From positions 1 to 35,210 of the forward strand of contig JAICEJ010000006.1 in the NCBI GenBank assembly GCA_025924215.1: 35,210 nt of DNA, written 5' to 3'. Source of the stretch: Candidatus Binatia bacterium. GTDB lineage: Bacteria > Desulfobacterota > Binatia > UBA9968. Positions 18,675 to 26,535 of the stretch are shown piece after piece (the first letter of the stretch is position 1; each line of letters starts with the position of its first letter). The notes under the pieces are model-generated. The model was given only the letters and a program-made list of their open reading frames with translations. It searched no databases and was not told where the DNA came from. The position numbers and the translations under genes were made by a program.

Positions 18675-19901
18675 ATGAAACTGCCTATTTACATGGACAA
18701 TCACGCCACTACACCGGTGGACCCAAGGGTCATCGAGACGATGTTGCCGTTTTTTACAGAGAAGTTCGGCAACGCTTCAAGCCGTAATCACGTGTTCGGC
18801 TGGGACAGTGAAGCGGCAGTAGACCGGGCGCGCGAACAGGTCGCCTCTTTGATTCATGCGGCATCGCCACGGGAGATAGTTTTTACCAGCGGTGCCACGG
18901 AGTCGGACAACATCGCGATCAAAGGGATCGCCGAAGCATACGCGGAGAAGGGCAACCACATCGTTACCTGTGCAATCGAACACAAGGCGGTGCTAGACAG
19001 CTGCAAGAGTCTGGAGAGAAAAGGTTATCGAGTGACCTATTTGCCGGTGCGGCCAACTGGCTTGATCGATCTGGCTAGACTGCGGCATGCTCTTACCGAT
19101 AAGACGATTCTCATCTCGATAATGGCTGCCAACAATGAGATCGGCACGATCGAACCGGTGCGGGAGATTGGCCAAATAGCTAAGCAAAATGGAATTTTGT
19201 TTCATACGGATGCGACCCAGGCGGTGGGCAAGATTCCACTGGATGTCGAAGAGATGGGCATCGACCTGCTTTCGCTTACCGCGCACAAGATCTACGGCCC
19301 CAAGGGGGTAGGAGCACTGTACGTCCGATCGTCGAAGCCGCGGGTTAAACTCATTCCGCTGATCGAAGGCGGCGGGCAGGAACGGGGTCTCCGGTCAGGT
19401 ACCCTCAATGTCCCGGGGATTGTCGGGCTCGGTAAGGCTTGTGAGATTGCGCAAGAAGATATGAAGGCCGACGGTGAACGTCTGACCGGATTGAGTCAGC
19501 GACTGAAGGCCCAGATCGTCGGCCAGCTAAACGAGGTAAGTGTCAATGGTGATTCGCTGCAGCGACTGCCTGGGAACTTGCACGTGAGCTTTGCCTATAT
19601 AGAGGGTGAATCGTTGTTGATGGGGCTTAAGGATATCGCGGTCTCAACCGGTTCCGCGTGCACTTCGGCAAGCCTGGAACCTTCCCACGTCTTGCGCGCG
19701 ATTGGCTTGGAGGAGCATTTGGCCCATTCTTCGATTCGTTTTGGTTTAGGCCGGTTTAACACCGAAGAAGAAGTTGATTACACGGCGCGCCGGGTGGTTG
19801 AGGAAGTGCGACGGTTGCGGGAGCTATCGCCTATTCTTCGCGCCAGAAAAGCGAAAATGAAAGGCCAGGCGAATCCCCACTCACAGGAGAGCGCCTCCTA
19901 G
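18675..19901 (+). CDS. iscS: Cysteine desulfurase, IscS type
   Basis: This PLP enzyme takes sulfur from cysteine and passes it as persulfide to Fe-S assembly and tRNA thiolation. It is a class I desulfurase: the N-terminus [15 protein letters not shown], the PLP-lysine site [11 protein letters not shown], and the mobile catalytic loop [15 protein letters not shown] with its cysteine are all present. The length is 408 aa. The family closest by eye is IscS ([14 protein letters not shown] near the end), not the class II SufS normally found with SufB. It is the first gene of the Fe-S operon; the A-type carrier follows after 26 nt. The ATG at 18675 has a poor ribosome site but fits family starts. 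Confidence 0.96.
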   Translation: MKLPIYMDNHATTPVDPRVIETMLPFFTEKFGNASSRNHVFGWDSEAAVDRAREQVASLIHAASPREIVFTSGATESDNIAIKGIAEAYAEKGNHIVTCAIEHKAVLDSCKSLERKGYRVTYLPVRPTGLIDLARLRHALTDKTILISIMAANNEIGTIEPVREIGQIAKQNGILFHTDATQAVGKIPLDVEEMGIDLLSLTAHKIYGPKGVGALYVRSSKPRVKLIPLIEGGGQERGLRSGTLNVPGIVGLGKACEIAQEDMKADGERLTGLSQRLKAQIVGQLNEVSVNGDSLQRLPGNLHVSFAYIEGESLLMGLKDIAVSTGSACTSASLEPSHVLRAIGLEEHLAHSSIRFGLGRFNTEEEVDYTARRVVEEVRRLRELSPILRARKAKMKGQANPHSQESAS

Positions 19902-19927
19902 TCGATCTAGACAGGAGAAATGGATGT

Positions 19928-20257
19928 ATGGCTGCAGGAATTAGTGTCACCGATCGTGCAGCGGCACGTATCAAAGAATTGCTCACTGCCGAAAACCGTC
20001 AAGGGCAGGGGCTCAGAGTCAAAGTCGTTGGGGGGGGCTGCTCCGGACTTCAATATAAAGTAGATTTCGATATCCCCAAGGGCTCCGATAAGATCTTTGA
20101 GAAAGATGGAGCAAAGGTGCTGGTCGACATGAAGAGCCTGCTTTACCTCACCGGCACAGAGCTCGACTACAAAGAAGAATTGATGCAATCAGGATTTGTT
20201 TTTCAAAATCCCAATGTCAAAAAGGCCTGCGGTTGCGGCGCCTCTTTTACAGTTTGA
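19928..20257 (+). CDS. A-type Fe-S carrier (IscA/SufA/ErpA family)
   Basis: This small protein carries assembled Fe-S clusters to target apoproteins. At 109 aa it has the three conserved cysteines of the family: one in VVGGGCSGLQY near residue 38 and two in the C-terminal ACGCGASF. Three ATGs lie close together (19920, 19924, 19928); only 19928 is in frame, with AGGAG at 19913-19917 upstream. It sits between the IscS-type desulfurase and sufB, so SufA is as good a name as IscA. I leave the symbol empty because IscA, SufA and ErpA cannot be separated by sequence alone. Confidence 0.95.
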   Translation: MAAGISVTDRAAARIKELLTAENRQGQGLRVKVVGGGCSGLQYKVDFDIPKGSDKIFEKDGAKVLVDMKSLLYLTGTELDYKEELMQSGFVFQNPNVKKACGCGASFTV

Positions 20258-20293
20258 AACGTAAATAATAGTGTTTGTATAGGAAATTTTATT

Positions 20294-21754
20294 ATGAAAA
20301 GCGCTAACGATACGCTAGAGGAACTAGCCGGGCGCGAGTATAAGTACGGGTTCATCACCGACATCGAGTCCGATACCGTACCACCAGGTTTAAACGAAGA
20401 TATCATCCGGGTAATTTCGGCAAAGAAGAATGAACCCGAATTCATGTTGGAGTGGCGCCTAAAAGCATACCGGCACTGGGCTAAATTAGAGAAAACCCAG
20501 GCCGAACCGAAATGGGCCATGGTTCATTACCCGGCCATAGACTATCAGTCGATAAGCTATTATTCAGCGCCAAAAAACAAAGGCGATGCTCCGAAAAGTT
20601 TGGCGGAAGTCGATCCCGAACTTCTGAATACTTATGAAAAACTCGGTATTCCACTTCGGGAGCAAGAGCGTCTTGCCGGAGTTGCAGTAGACGCAGTGTT
20701 TGACAGTGTTTCTGTGGCGACGACTTTCAAGGGAAAGTTGGCCGAGATGGGGGTGATCTTCTGCTCTTTCTCAGAGGCCCTGCAGAACCACCCGGACTTG
20801 GTTCAGAAGTATCTAGGGTCGGTGGTTCCCTACACAGATAACTTTTTTGCCGCTCTGAATTCCGCCGTTTTCAGCGATGGTTCATTTTGTTATATCCCGA
20901 AGGGCGTGCGCTGTCCGATGGAACTGTCGACCTACTTCCGGATTAACGCCGCCGAGACCGGACAGTTCGAGCGTACTCTGATCATTGCCGAGGAGCGAGC
21001 GTCAGTTAGCTATCTTGAAGGTTGCACGGCGCCGATGCGCGACAAAAATCAACTCCATGCAGCGGTAGTTGAGTTAGTGGCTCACGACGATGCCCAGATC
21101 AAGTATTCTACAGTTCAAAACTGGTATCCGGGCGATGCGCAGGGCCGCGGCGGTATTTACAACTTCGTCACGAAACGTGGCAAATGCGTTGGGAATCGTT
21201 CGAAGATTTCATGGACTCAAGTGGAAACGGGGTCGGCGATTACCTGGAAGTATCCAAGCTGTTTGCTTCAGGGCGATGCTTCGGTGGGGGAATTCTATTC
21301 CGTTGCCTTGACCAATAACTATCAGCAAGCAGATACCGGCACCAAAATGATTCATATCGGTAAAAACACCAAGAGCACAATCGTATCGAAAGGTATCTCC
21401 GCGGGCCATGGACAGAATACCTACCGCGGCTTGGTCAAGATAATGAAAGGTGCCAGCGGAGCGCGGAACTATTCGCAATGTGATTCGCTATTGCTTGGGG
21501 ACAAGTGCGGTGCGCATACCTTTCCCTACTTGGAAGTTTTGAATAGTACGTCCCAAGTCGAGCACGAAGCATCCACTTCAAAAATCGGCGAAGATCAGCT
21601 GTTTTACTGCCGGCAACGAGGGATCTCTACCGAAGATGCGGTCAATCTGATTGTCAGCGGATTTTGCAAGCAGGTATTCCGCGAATTACCGATGGAGTTT
21701 GCGGTTGAAGCTCAGAAGCTTCTCGGCGTCAGCCTGGAAGGCAGCGTTGGCTGA
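20294..21754 (+). CDS. sufB: Fe-S cluster assembly scaffold protein SufB
   Basis: SufB is the scaffold subunit of the SufBCD complex, where sulfur and iron are joined into a cluster. It is full length (486 aa), with the N-terminal [18 protein letters not shown], the central SYLEGCTAP, and the highly conserved end including [30 protein letters not shown] and [11 protein letters not shown], plus the C-terminal [19 protein letters not shown]. The cysteines expected in these motifs are all there. SufC, the ATPase it needs, and SufD are not encoded in this window, which is unusual because sufB and sufC are normally adjacent. It lies between the A-type carrier (36 nt upstream) and a second desulfurase (25 nt downstream). 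Confidence 0.97.
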   Translation: MKSANDTLEELAGREYKYGFITDIESDTVPPGLNEDIIRVISAKKNEPEFMLEWRLKAYRHWAKLEKTQAEPKWAMVHYPAIDYQSISYYSAPKNKGDAPKSLAEVDPELLNTYEKLGIPLREQERLAGVAVDAVFDSVSVATTFKGKLAEMGVIFCSFSEALQNHPDLVQKYLGSVVPYTDNFFAALNSAVFSDGSFCYIPKGVRCPMELSTYFRINAAETGQFERTLIIAEERASVSYLEGCTAPMRDKNQLHAAVVELVAHDDAQIKYSTVQNWYPGDAQGRGGIYNFVTKRGKCVGNRSKISWTQVETGSAITWKYPSCLLQGDASVGEFYSVALTNNYQQADTGTKMIHIGKNTKSTIVSKGISAGHGQNTYRGLVKIMKGASGARNYSQCDSLLLGDKCGAHTFPYLEVLNSTSQVEHEASTSKIGEDQLFYCRQRGISTEDAVNLIVSGFCKQVFRELPMEFAVEAQKLLGVSLEGSVG

Positions 21755-21779
21755 CAGCCGTCCGCTCGGTGGGTGAACG

Positions 21780-23012
21780 ATGACAAGCGAGATATACTTC
21801 GATAATAACGCGACCACCCGGGTCCGGCCCGAGGTCTTTGAGGCTCTGGCCCCGTATTATGCGGAGTTCTACGGCAATCCTTCGAGCATCCATCGTTTCG
21901 GCAGCCAAGTCAGCCACCGCCTTAGCGAAGCCCGAGTACAAGTCGCAAGTTTGATCGGCGCCGCCGATCCTGTGGAGGTGATTTTCACCAGCTGCGGAAC
22001 CGAGGGGGATAACGCGGCAATTCGCGGCCTGCTTGAGATGCGGCCCGACAAGCGCCAGATCATCACTACTCAGGTTGAACATCCGGCGATTTTGGGTCTC
22101 TGCCAGCACCTCGAGAAGAAAGGCTACCGAGTCACTTGGCTTGGTGTGGACCAGGACGGAATGCTGGATCTGGATGAGCTGCGCGAAGCCTTAACTGACG
22201 AGACCGCTTTGGTCTCGATAATGTTTGCCAACAACGAAACCGGCGTAATCTTTCCGATTGAGCAAATCGGCGCGATCGTAAAGAGCAAGGGAGTCCCGTT
22301 TCACGTCGATGCCGTGCAAGCGGCGGGCAAGCTGGCTCTCGACGTAAAAAACAGCCCGGTCGATCTTATGACCCTATCGGCGCATAAATTTCATGGGCCC
22401 AAGGGTGTTGGTGCTCTTTACGTTCGGCGCGGCATGACCGTTCCACCGTTTATCATTGGTGGACATCAGGAGCGCAGCAGGCGGGCCGGAACGGAAAATG
22501 TTGCCGGTATTGTCGGCATGGGTAAGGCGGCGGAATTGGCTCTTAAAAGTCAAAAGGAGGATTTTGCAAGGATCGGCGCTCTGCGTGACCAACTGCAGAA
22601 TTCGTTGCTCGAATCCTGCCCGAGCGCTCGGGTCAACGGCGACAAGGTAAAACGACTGCCCAATACCTTGAATATCAGTTTCAGGTATTTAGAGGGAGAA
22701 TCCATTTTGGTGCTGCTTGATCAGCATGGAATTTGTGCCTCAACCGGTTCTGCGTGTACCGCCGGCTCCTCCGAGCCGTCGCATGTTCTGCGGGCGATGA
22801 GGACGCCAGCCGATTGGCTGCAAGGCGCAGTTCGGTTTAGCTTGAGCCGGTTTAATACAGAAGACGAGGTTCGATTTATCAACGAAAAGATGCCTTCAAT
22901 CGTCAAAAGACTAGAGGGACTGTCTGCATTGGGGAAATTGGCCGTCCAACACCGGAATCAGACGCCAGGCTCAGACAATCCAGCGGCATCGGAGCAAGGG
23001 GGTAGGCTATGA
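21780..23012 (+). CDS. Cysteine desulfurase, NifS type
   Basis: This is a second PLP-dependent cysteine desulfurase in the same operon. It resembles NifS more than IscS: IYFDNNATTRVRPEV at the N-terminus, FTSCGTEGDNAAI, TTQVEHPAILGLC, and GGHQERSRRAGTEN. The PLP lysine is in LSAHKFHGPKG and the catalytic cysteine in STGSACTAGSSEPSH. The length is 410 aa with a short polar tail. Its protein differs clearly from the IscS-type copy 3 kb upstream, so this is not a recent duplication. Its stop overlaps the Rrf2 start (ATGA). Whether it serves SufB, a NifU-like scaffold elsewhere, or another sulfur pathway is unknown; the name NifS does not imply nitrogen fixation. Confidence 0.94.
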   Translation: MTSEIYFDNNATTRVRPEVFEALAPYYAEFYGNPSSIHRFGSQVSHRLSEARVQVASLIGAADPVEVIFTSCGTEGDNAAIRGLLEMRPDKRQIITTQVEHPAILGLCQHLEKKGYRVTWLGVDQDGMLDLDELREALTDETALVSIMFANNETGVIFPIEQIGAIVKSKGVPFHVDAVQAAGKLALDVKNSPVDLMTLSAHKFHGPKGVGALYVRRGMTVPPFIIGGHQERSRRAGTENVAGIVGMGKAAELALKSQKEDFARIGALRDQLQNSLLESCPSARVNGDKVKRLPNTLNISFRYLEGESILVLLDQHGICASTGSACTAGSSEPSHVLRAMRTPADWLQGAVRFSLSRFNTEDEVRFINEKMPSIVKRLEGLSALGKLAVQHRNQTPGSDNPAASEQGGRL

Positions 23013-23464
23013 GCCTGATGCAGATTCCTCGACGAGTGGACTATGGGTTGCGCGCGATTATCTATCTCTCAACTCAGGATCCAGAGAAATGCTGCTCAAT
23101 TGCGGAAATCGCCCGGCAACAGAATGTGCCAAAAAAGTTTTTGGAGAAAATCATTCAGGATCTTATGCGGCGCGGGTTGATCAGATCTAAACGTGGCTCG
23201 TGCGGCGGCTATACACTCGCCCGGTTGCCGGATCAGATATCGTTTTATGACGTGATTGAGGCGCTTGAAGGGCCAATCGCCGTCAATGTATGTATGAATG
23301 AGGAGCTCAGCTGCGATCAGCTGCCCCGGTGCGCTATGGTGGGAGTTTGGAGCGAAATTCAACAGAAGGTAACGGAGGTGTTTACCCGAACAACTTTAGC
23401 GGATTTACGGCGTACCCCGTGTCGGGATAATCTGAGCGTCTCTTCTCTCTCAAGCGCGGCGTAA
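23009..23464 (+). CDS. Rrf2/IscR-family transcriptional regulator
   Basis: This is a winged-helix regulator expected to sense Fe-S status and control the operon it terminates. The Rrf2 N-terminus is typical (PRRVDYGLRAIIYLS, then SIAEIARQQNVPKKFLEKI and RSKRGSCGGYTLAR for the recognition helix and wing). Three cysteines that could hold a cluster are at C95, C102 and C108; E. coli IscR has C92, C98 and C104, so the order matches with slightly different spacing. The length is 151 aa. The start overlaps the desulfurase stop by 4 nt. In E. coli iscR is first in its operon; here the regulator is last. Autoregulation through the promoter near 18623 is inferred. Confidence 0.92.
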   Translation: MSLMQIPRRVDYGLRAIIYLSTQDPEKCCSIAEIARQQNVPKKFLEKIIQDLMRRGLIRSKRGSCGGYTLARLPDQISFYDVIEALEGPIAVNVCMNEELSCDQLPRCAMVGVWSEIQQKVTEVFTRTTLADLRRTPCRDNLSVSSLSSAA

Positions 23465-23507
23465 TCAGATCCTAAACTTGGACATGGAGGCAGGCCGTAA
23501 CCTAAAG

Positions 23508-23516
23508 GGAGGTGAT
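23508..23516 (+). promoter_or_regulatory. Near-perfect ribosome binding site
   Basis: GGAGGTGAT matches the 16S anti-Shine-Dalgarno almost completely and places the start of the next gene at the ATG 23521. The in-frame GTG at 23512 lies inside this site and is therefore not the start. Confidence 0.8.
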
Positions 23517-23520
23517 AGTT

Positions 23521-23979
23521 ATGAGCTATGATACCGGACTAAGTATGGAGGAAAGGGTGACTTCGCTGTTCCAGCCGGACACTTTGATGCCAGAACAGTA
23601 TCTGGAAACTTTCCGCCGGAAGCTTTATCTCGAGCCCGAAAAAAAACTCTTGCTCGCGGTTCTCGAGGACGCAATTGCTTGCTTTCAGAAGTACCTGTTA
23701 GCCAAGGACGGTAAGGGGAGAGTTCTATTTCTCGAAGCCGAAGAATGGATCTTGGACGAAGATACCGATTGGCTTTTCTCATTTGCAAACGTTTGCGAGA
23801 TGCTCGGTTTCGAGCCTAGTTATCTTCGCGACGGGCTGATGCGCTGGAAAGCCGACAAGCTCGAGAGTCACTCCAAGGCCAAAATCTATCAAATCGCCAC
23901 ACGAACAACTCGCCGAAAAAGAGAAGTTTCAGCCTCGCGCAGATCGACTCAGCGAATGCGTAAAGCCGCAACCCGTTAG
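23521..23979 (+). CDS. Conserved-looking hypothetical protein with basic C-terminal tail
   Basis: I cannot assign a function. The 152-aa product has a helical, charged body. An acidic start (GLSMEERVTSLFQPDTLMP) leads to LLAVLEDAIACFQKYLL, an EAEEWILDEDTDWLFSF segment, and VCEMLGFEPSYLRDGLMRW. The last ~35 residues are strongly basic (TTRRKREVSASRRSTQRMRK), as in proteins touching nucleic acid. There is no signal peptide or membrane segment. The ATG at 23521 follows a near-perfect ribosome site, so it is probably well translated. It lies 56 nt after the Rrf2 gene and just before a strong terminator, so it may be the last gene of the Fe-S operon or a one-gene unit. I recall similar uncharacterised proteins in deltaproteobacterial genomes but cannot confirm this here. 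Confidence 0.8.
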   Translation: MSYDTGLSMEERVTSLFQPDTLMPEQYLETFRRKLYLEPEKKLLLAVLEDAIACFQKYLLAKDGKGRVLFLEAEEWILDEDTDWLFSFANVCEMLGFEPSYLRDGLMRWKADKLESHSKAKIYQIATRTTRRKREVSASRRSTQRMRKAATR

Positions 23980-24001
23980 CCGGCTTCAATAAGTTAAACT
24001 T

Positions 24002-24037
24002 AAGGCGGTGAATGCCTGGGGCGTTCACCGCCTTTTT
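24002..24037 (+). terminator. Rho-independent terminator
   Basis: A perfect 11-bp stem, AAGGCGGTGAA (24002-24012) and TTCACCGCCTT (24024-24034), has an 11-nt loop and a T-run ending at 24037. It closes the unit ending with the unknown gene at 23979 and separates it from the acyltransferase gene. Confidence 0.9.
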
Positions 24038-24089
24038 ATTGTGTCATTCCTGCTTGCAAAGCTGGGAAAACGCATTCATAACTCTTTCC

Positions 24090-25094
24090 ATGAAGCGTCG
24101 ACGATCAAAAAAACGTTCAGCTCTAAGCCAATTTTTTTATAACCTGAGATATGGACTGGGCGCTTACGTTTTGCGAGTCTTCATTCTCGTACTCGGTCGG
24201 TTGCCGGATCGTATGGTGGTTTCCGCTGCAATTTTTTGGGCCTGGGTCACGCATAAGCTGCTGTGGAAGTATCGGATTCGGATGGAGAAGAATATTGCTG
24301 CTGTCGCCGGTGATCGTTTTCCGGACAAAGCTGAACGGAAGGCAATGGTGTGGCGCGTTTGGAAGAGCTTTACACGCGGGCTCTTTGAGGCGGGTGCCTT
24401 AATCGATTCTCCAAAGGAAGCAATCATTGCAAAAGTCCGAGTCGAAGGCGAACAATATCTGCGTGATGCTCTGGCGCGAAGAAGAGGCGTGCTTGCTTTA
24501 AGCGCACACTTGGGCAATTTCGCTATTATAGGCGCCCGGTTGGCCGCGGCGGGTTATCCGTTCAGTGTTGTAGTGAAACACCCCAGCGATGAGCAATTCG
24601 CACAGCTAATCACCAGATACCGAGCGCAAGTAGGAATTGACACAATTTCGGCTAAGCCGCGGCGGGAAGCGGCGCGTCGCATTCTCCAAGCGTTGCGCGA
24701 AAATCGAATCGTACTGGTCATTGCCGATGAGTTCAAATCCGGCGAAATCACGGTTGAATTTATGGGGCAAAACTTACCTGCGCCCCGAGGTCCGGCGACT
24801 CTGGCATTGCGCACCGGCGCGGTAACCTTGCCTATGTTTGCCACCCGCCAGCCCGATGGCTCTATCGTTCTTGCGATTGGCCGCGCCATTAAAGCCGTGC
24901 ATGGAGAGAGCTTGGAGGAAACGATCACGGCAACCACGGCGCTATACACGCGCCATCTTGAGGAAGTTATTCTACGTTATCCCGATCAGTGGAGTTGGCT
25001 CGGCTTTCCGCGAAAACGCACAGTCGTGGGCTCCGAGATGATGAATTTACGAGCATCGACAAGCGAGGTAAATGTCAGTCGTGGAGGGTTGTAA
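24090..25094 (+). CDS. LpxL/HtrB-family lysophospholipid/lipid A acyltransferase
   Basis: This membrane-associated enzyme of the lipid A late-acyltransferase family would transfer an acyl chain to a lipid precursor at the cytoplasmic face. The ATG at 24090 is chosen because the frame further upstream runs into the terminator stem. An N-terminal hydrophobic segment (AYVLRVFILVLGRLP) is followed by the family core: ALSAHLGNF at 138-144, VIADEFKSGEITVEFMG, RGPATLALRTGAV, and HLEEVILRYPDQWSWL. The length is 334 aa. The normal motif is H(X)4E; H140 is present but the Glu position is Ala145, which casts doubt on standard catalysis. Substrate and activity are therefore uncertain. It ends 26 nt from a convergent gene. 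Confidence 0.86.
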   Translation: MKRRRSKKRSALSQFFYNLRYGLGAYVLRVFILVLGRLPDRMVVSAAIFWAWVTHKLLWKYRIRMEKNIAAVAGDRFPDKAERKAMVWRVWKSFTRGLFEAGALIDSPKEAIIAKVRVEGEQYLRDALARRRGVLALSAHLGNFAIIGARLAAAGYPFSVVVKHPSDEQFAQLITRYRAQVGIDTISAKPRREAARRILQALRENRIVLVIADEFKSGEITVEFMGQNLPAPRGPATLALRTGAVTLPMFATRQPDGSIVLAIGRAIKAVHGESLEETITATTALYTRHLEEVILRYPDQWSWLGFPRKRTVVGSEMMNLRASTSEVNVSRGGL

Positions 25095-25120
25095 TTGTTT
25101 GGGGGTCGGTGAGCGGGAGA

Positions 25121-25723
25121 TTATACTTTGGAGTCGAAGCCAGGACTCAATATCGCTTTGTTCTCGGTTCGCTCCAGGTAGCGCATGAACAGATACTTGT
25201 TCTCTAATTCGTCAAGCTTCAACGACGGCAAGGTTTTCGGCTGTCCGGGATCCACTTTAACCGCAATCAAGGTGAGGCGGTTACCCTGCCATGCCTGAAG
25301 AAATTCCGCTCTAAACTCCTCCGGCGTATGGACCCAGCAGGCGTGTGGGTATCCCGCTCCTTGGGCCAGTGACACGGCATCGGCAACGTGAGAAGCGGTT
25401 GCGGTACCGCCGGAGGCTTCATAAACCCCGTTATCGAAAAGCAGATGAATCAGATTGGGCGGATTTTGTAGAGCAATGGTTGGCAGTCCGCACAGATTCA
25501 TCAGAAAAGCACCGTCGCCGTCAATTGCGATCACTTTGCGGTGCGGCAATGCCAAGGCGAGACCGGCGGCGATCGAAGAGACTAACCCTAATGTGCGTGT
25601 TTTGAGATTGCCATCGCTGGGTCTAAGCGCCCACCACTCCCGCGCGCCCCACCCGGTGCACACCGTCAACGCGTCGCGGGTATCGCCACCGATAGCCTTC
25701 AGATAGTCGTAGCGTTGCATCAT
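25121..25723 (-). CDS. TPP-dependent decarboxylase, ComE-like (beta/pyrophosphate-binding) subunit
   Basis: This is the TPP-pyrophosphate-binding half of a two-chain decarboxylase resembling sulfopyruvate decarboxylase ComE and the C-terminal half of phosphonopyruvate decarboxylase. The TPP/Mg motif begins with GDG in AIDGDGAFLMN and continues to an Asn in LLFDNGVYEASGG, which is the ComE pattern. The N-terminal GWGAREWWALRPSDGNLKT and GLVSSIAAGLALALP also fit. The length is 200 aa. The start overlaps the alpha-subunit stop (ATGA, 25723-25720), so the subunits are made together. The substrate is unknown; no coenzyme M or phosphonate genes are nearby. Confidence 0.88.
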   Translation of the reverse strand: MMQRYDYLKAIGGDTRDALTVCTGWGAREWWALRPSDGNLKTRTLGLVSSIAAGLALALPHRKVIAIDGDGAFLMNLCGLPTIALQNPPNLIHLLFDNGVYEASGGTATASHVADAVSLAQGAGYPHACWVHTPEEFRAEFLQAWQGNRLTLIAVKVDPGQPKTLPSLKLDELENKYLFMRYLERTENKAILSPGFDSKV

Positions 25724-26232
25724 TTCACTCCCAGCACGCTCTTAGTTAAGAGCACTGCAACCGGTCTTTTTGAATCCTCGGCGAGGACCTCCGCGCCGGC
25801 GATGGTTTCGTCGATCTCGTCAGTCCGGCGCAGGATGTATGAGCGAATGCCCAACGCCTGAAGCACCGGCTCGGTGACCGCACCCAGAGTGGTAAAGCCG
25901 CGATCGCCGATGTCGCCGGCATAGTAAATCAACAGCACAATCGGTATCTGAAACTGCAAACAAGTGGTGGTCAAGGCGTTGCAACTGTTCAAGAAGCCGG
26001 CATTCTGCATGATTATGGCGGTTTTCCGCCCAGCCAGATAAGCGCCGGCACAGATGCCAATACCCTCTTCCTCGCGGCACAGCGGAATGTGCCGAAGCTC
26101 TGGATCGCTTTCTACCGTCCGAATCAGATCAAGCATCTTTTCATCCGGCAAGGTGGCGACAAAATCAACGCCGGCTTTCTTGAGTCCACCGACAATTGCC
26201 AGCGCAGATCGTTTAGGATCCATTTTTTCCAT
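25720..26232 (-). CDS. TPP-dependent decarboxylase, ComD-like (alpha/pyrimidine-binding) subunit
   Basis: This is the partner subunit of the ComE-like chain. It carries the pyrimidine-binding half of the TPP fold, with the catalytic-type glutamate in CREEEGIGICAGAYLAG near residue 56 and AIIMQNAGFLNSCNALTT after it. The fold alone would not bind TPP, so the two genes must work together. I place the start at the ATG 26232, because GAGGT (26245-26241) lies 8 nt before it; a TTG just upstream and an ATG at 26223 are alternatives. The length is 170 aa. Sulfopyruvate or phosphonopyruvate decarboxylase are the nearest named activities, but the real 2-oxo acid could differ. Confidence 0.88.
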   Translation of the reverse strand: MEKMDPKRSALAIVGGLKKAGVDFVATLPDEKMLDLIRTVESDPELRHIPLCREEEGIGICAGAYLAGRKTAIIMQNAGFLNSCNALTTTCLQFQIPIVLLIYYAGDIGDRGFTTLGAVTEPVLQALGIRSYILRRTDEIDETIAGAEVLAEDSKRPVAVLLTKSVLGVK

Positions 26233-26535
26233 CAAACGAGACCTCTTTGATTAGAGACAGTGAGTGCAGCTGATGTCGATCATTTAGCCGGATCTATGAA
26301 GTGTGAGCTACACCGGGACGAGATACTGCGTGTCCTCAACCTTGTCAAGCTGGGCGGCGAATTACCGCAGTCTGCCTTGACACAAACGAAGCAATGCCTA
26401 TAGTGAAATCGCCTTCTTGAAACATCAAGGCCTGCAAGCAATGCGTCGCGGTAACTCCAAGCGCGTGTCTTGTCGATCTTGCGCTTTCCTCGATTTTGCC
26501 CCCGACGCAACGACGTGGATCAGGAGTGTCGTTGT
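26233..26535. other. Divergent intergenic region between TPP enzyme and pcm
   Basis: No gene is supported in this stretch of about 300 nt. It holds a good forward promoter (26377-26404) and a weaker candidate on the minus strand: TTGACA at 26348-26343 and TATCTC at 26325-26320 with a 17-nt spacer, the -10 only 3 of 6, which could serve the TPP genes. The open frame from 26470 into pcm lies in this leader and is not thought to be translated. Confidence 0.45.
26377..26404 (+). promoter_or_regulatory. Sigma70-type promoter upstream of pcm
   Basis: TTGACA (26377-26382, perfect) and TATAGT (26399-26404, 5 of 6) are spaced by 16 nt. This is the best promoter match I found in the window. It predicts a leader of about 125 nt before the pcm ATG at 26536. 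Confidence 0.6.

Noticed and set aside
23512-23520. GTG start for the unknown protein
   Set aside because: The GTG is part of the Shine-Dalgarno sequence itself.
24012-24089. Upstream start of the acyltransferase
   Set aside because: It would place the start codon inside the terminator stem and adds a non-family segment.
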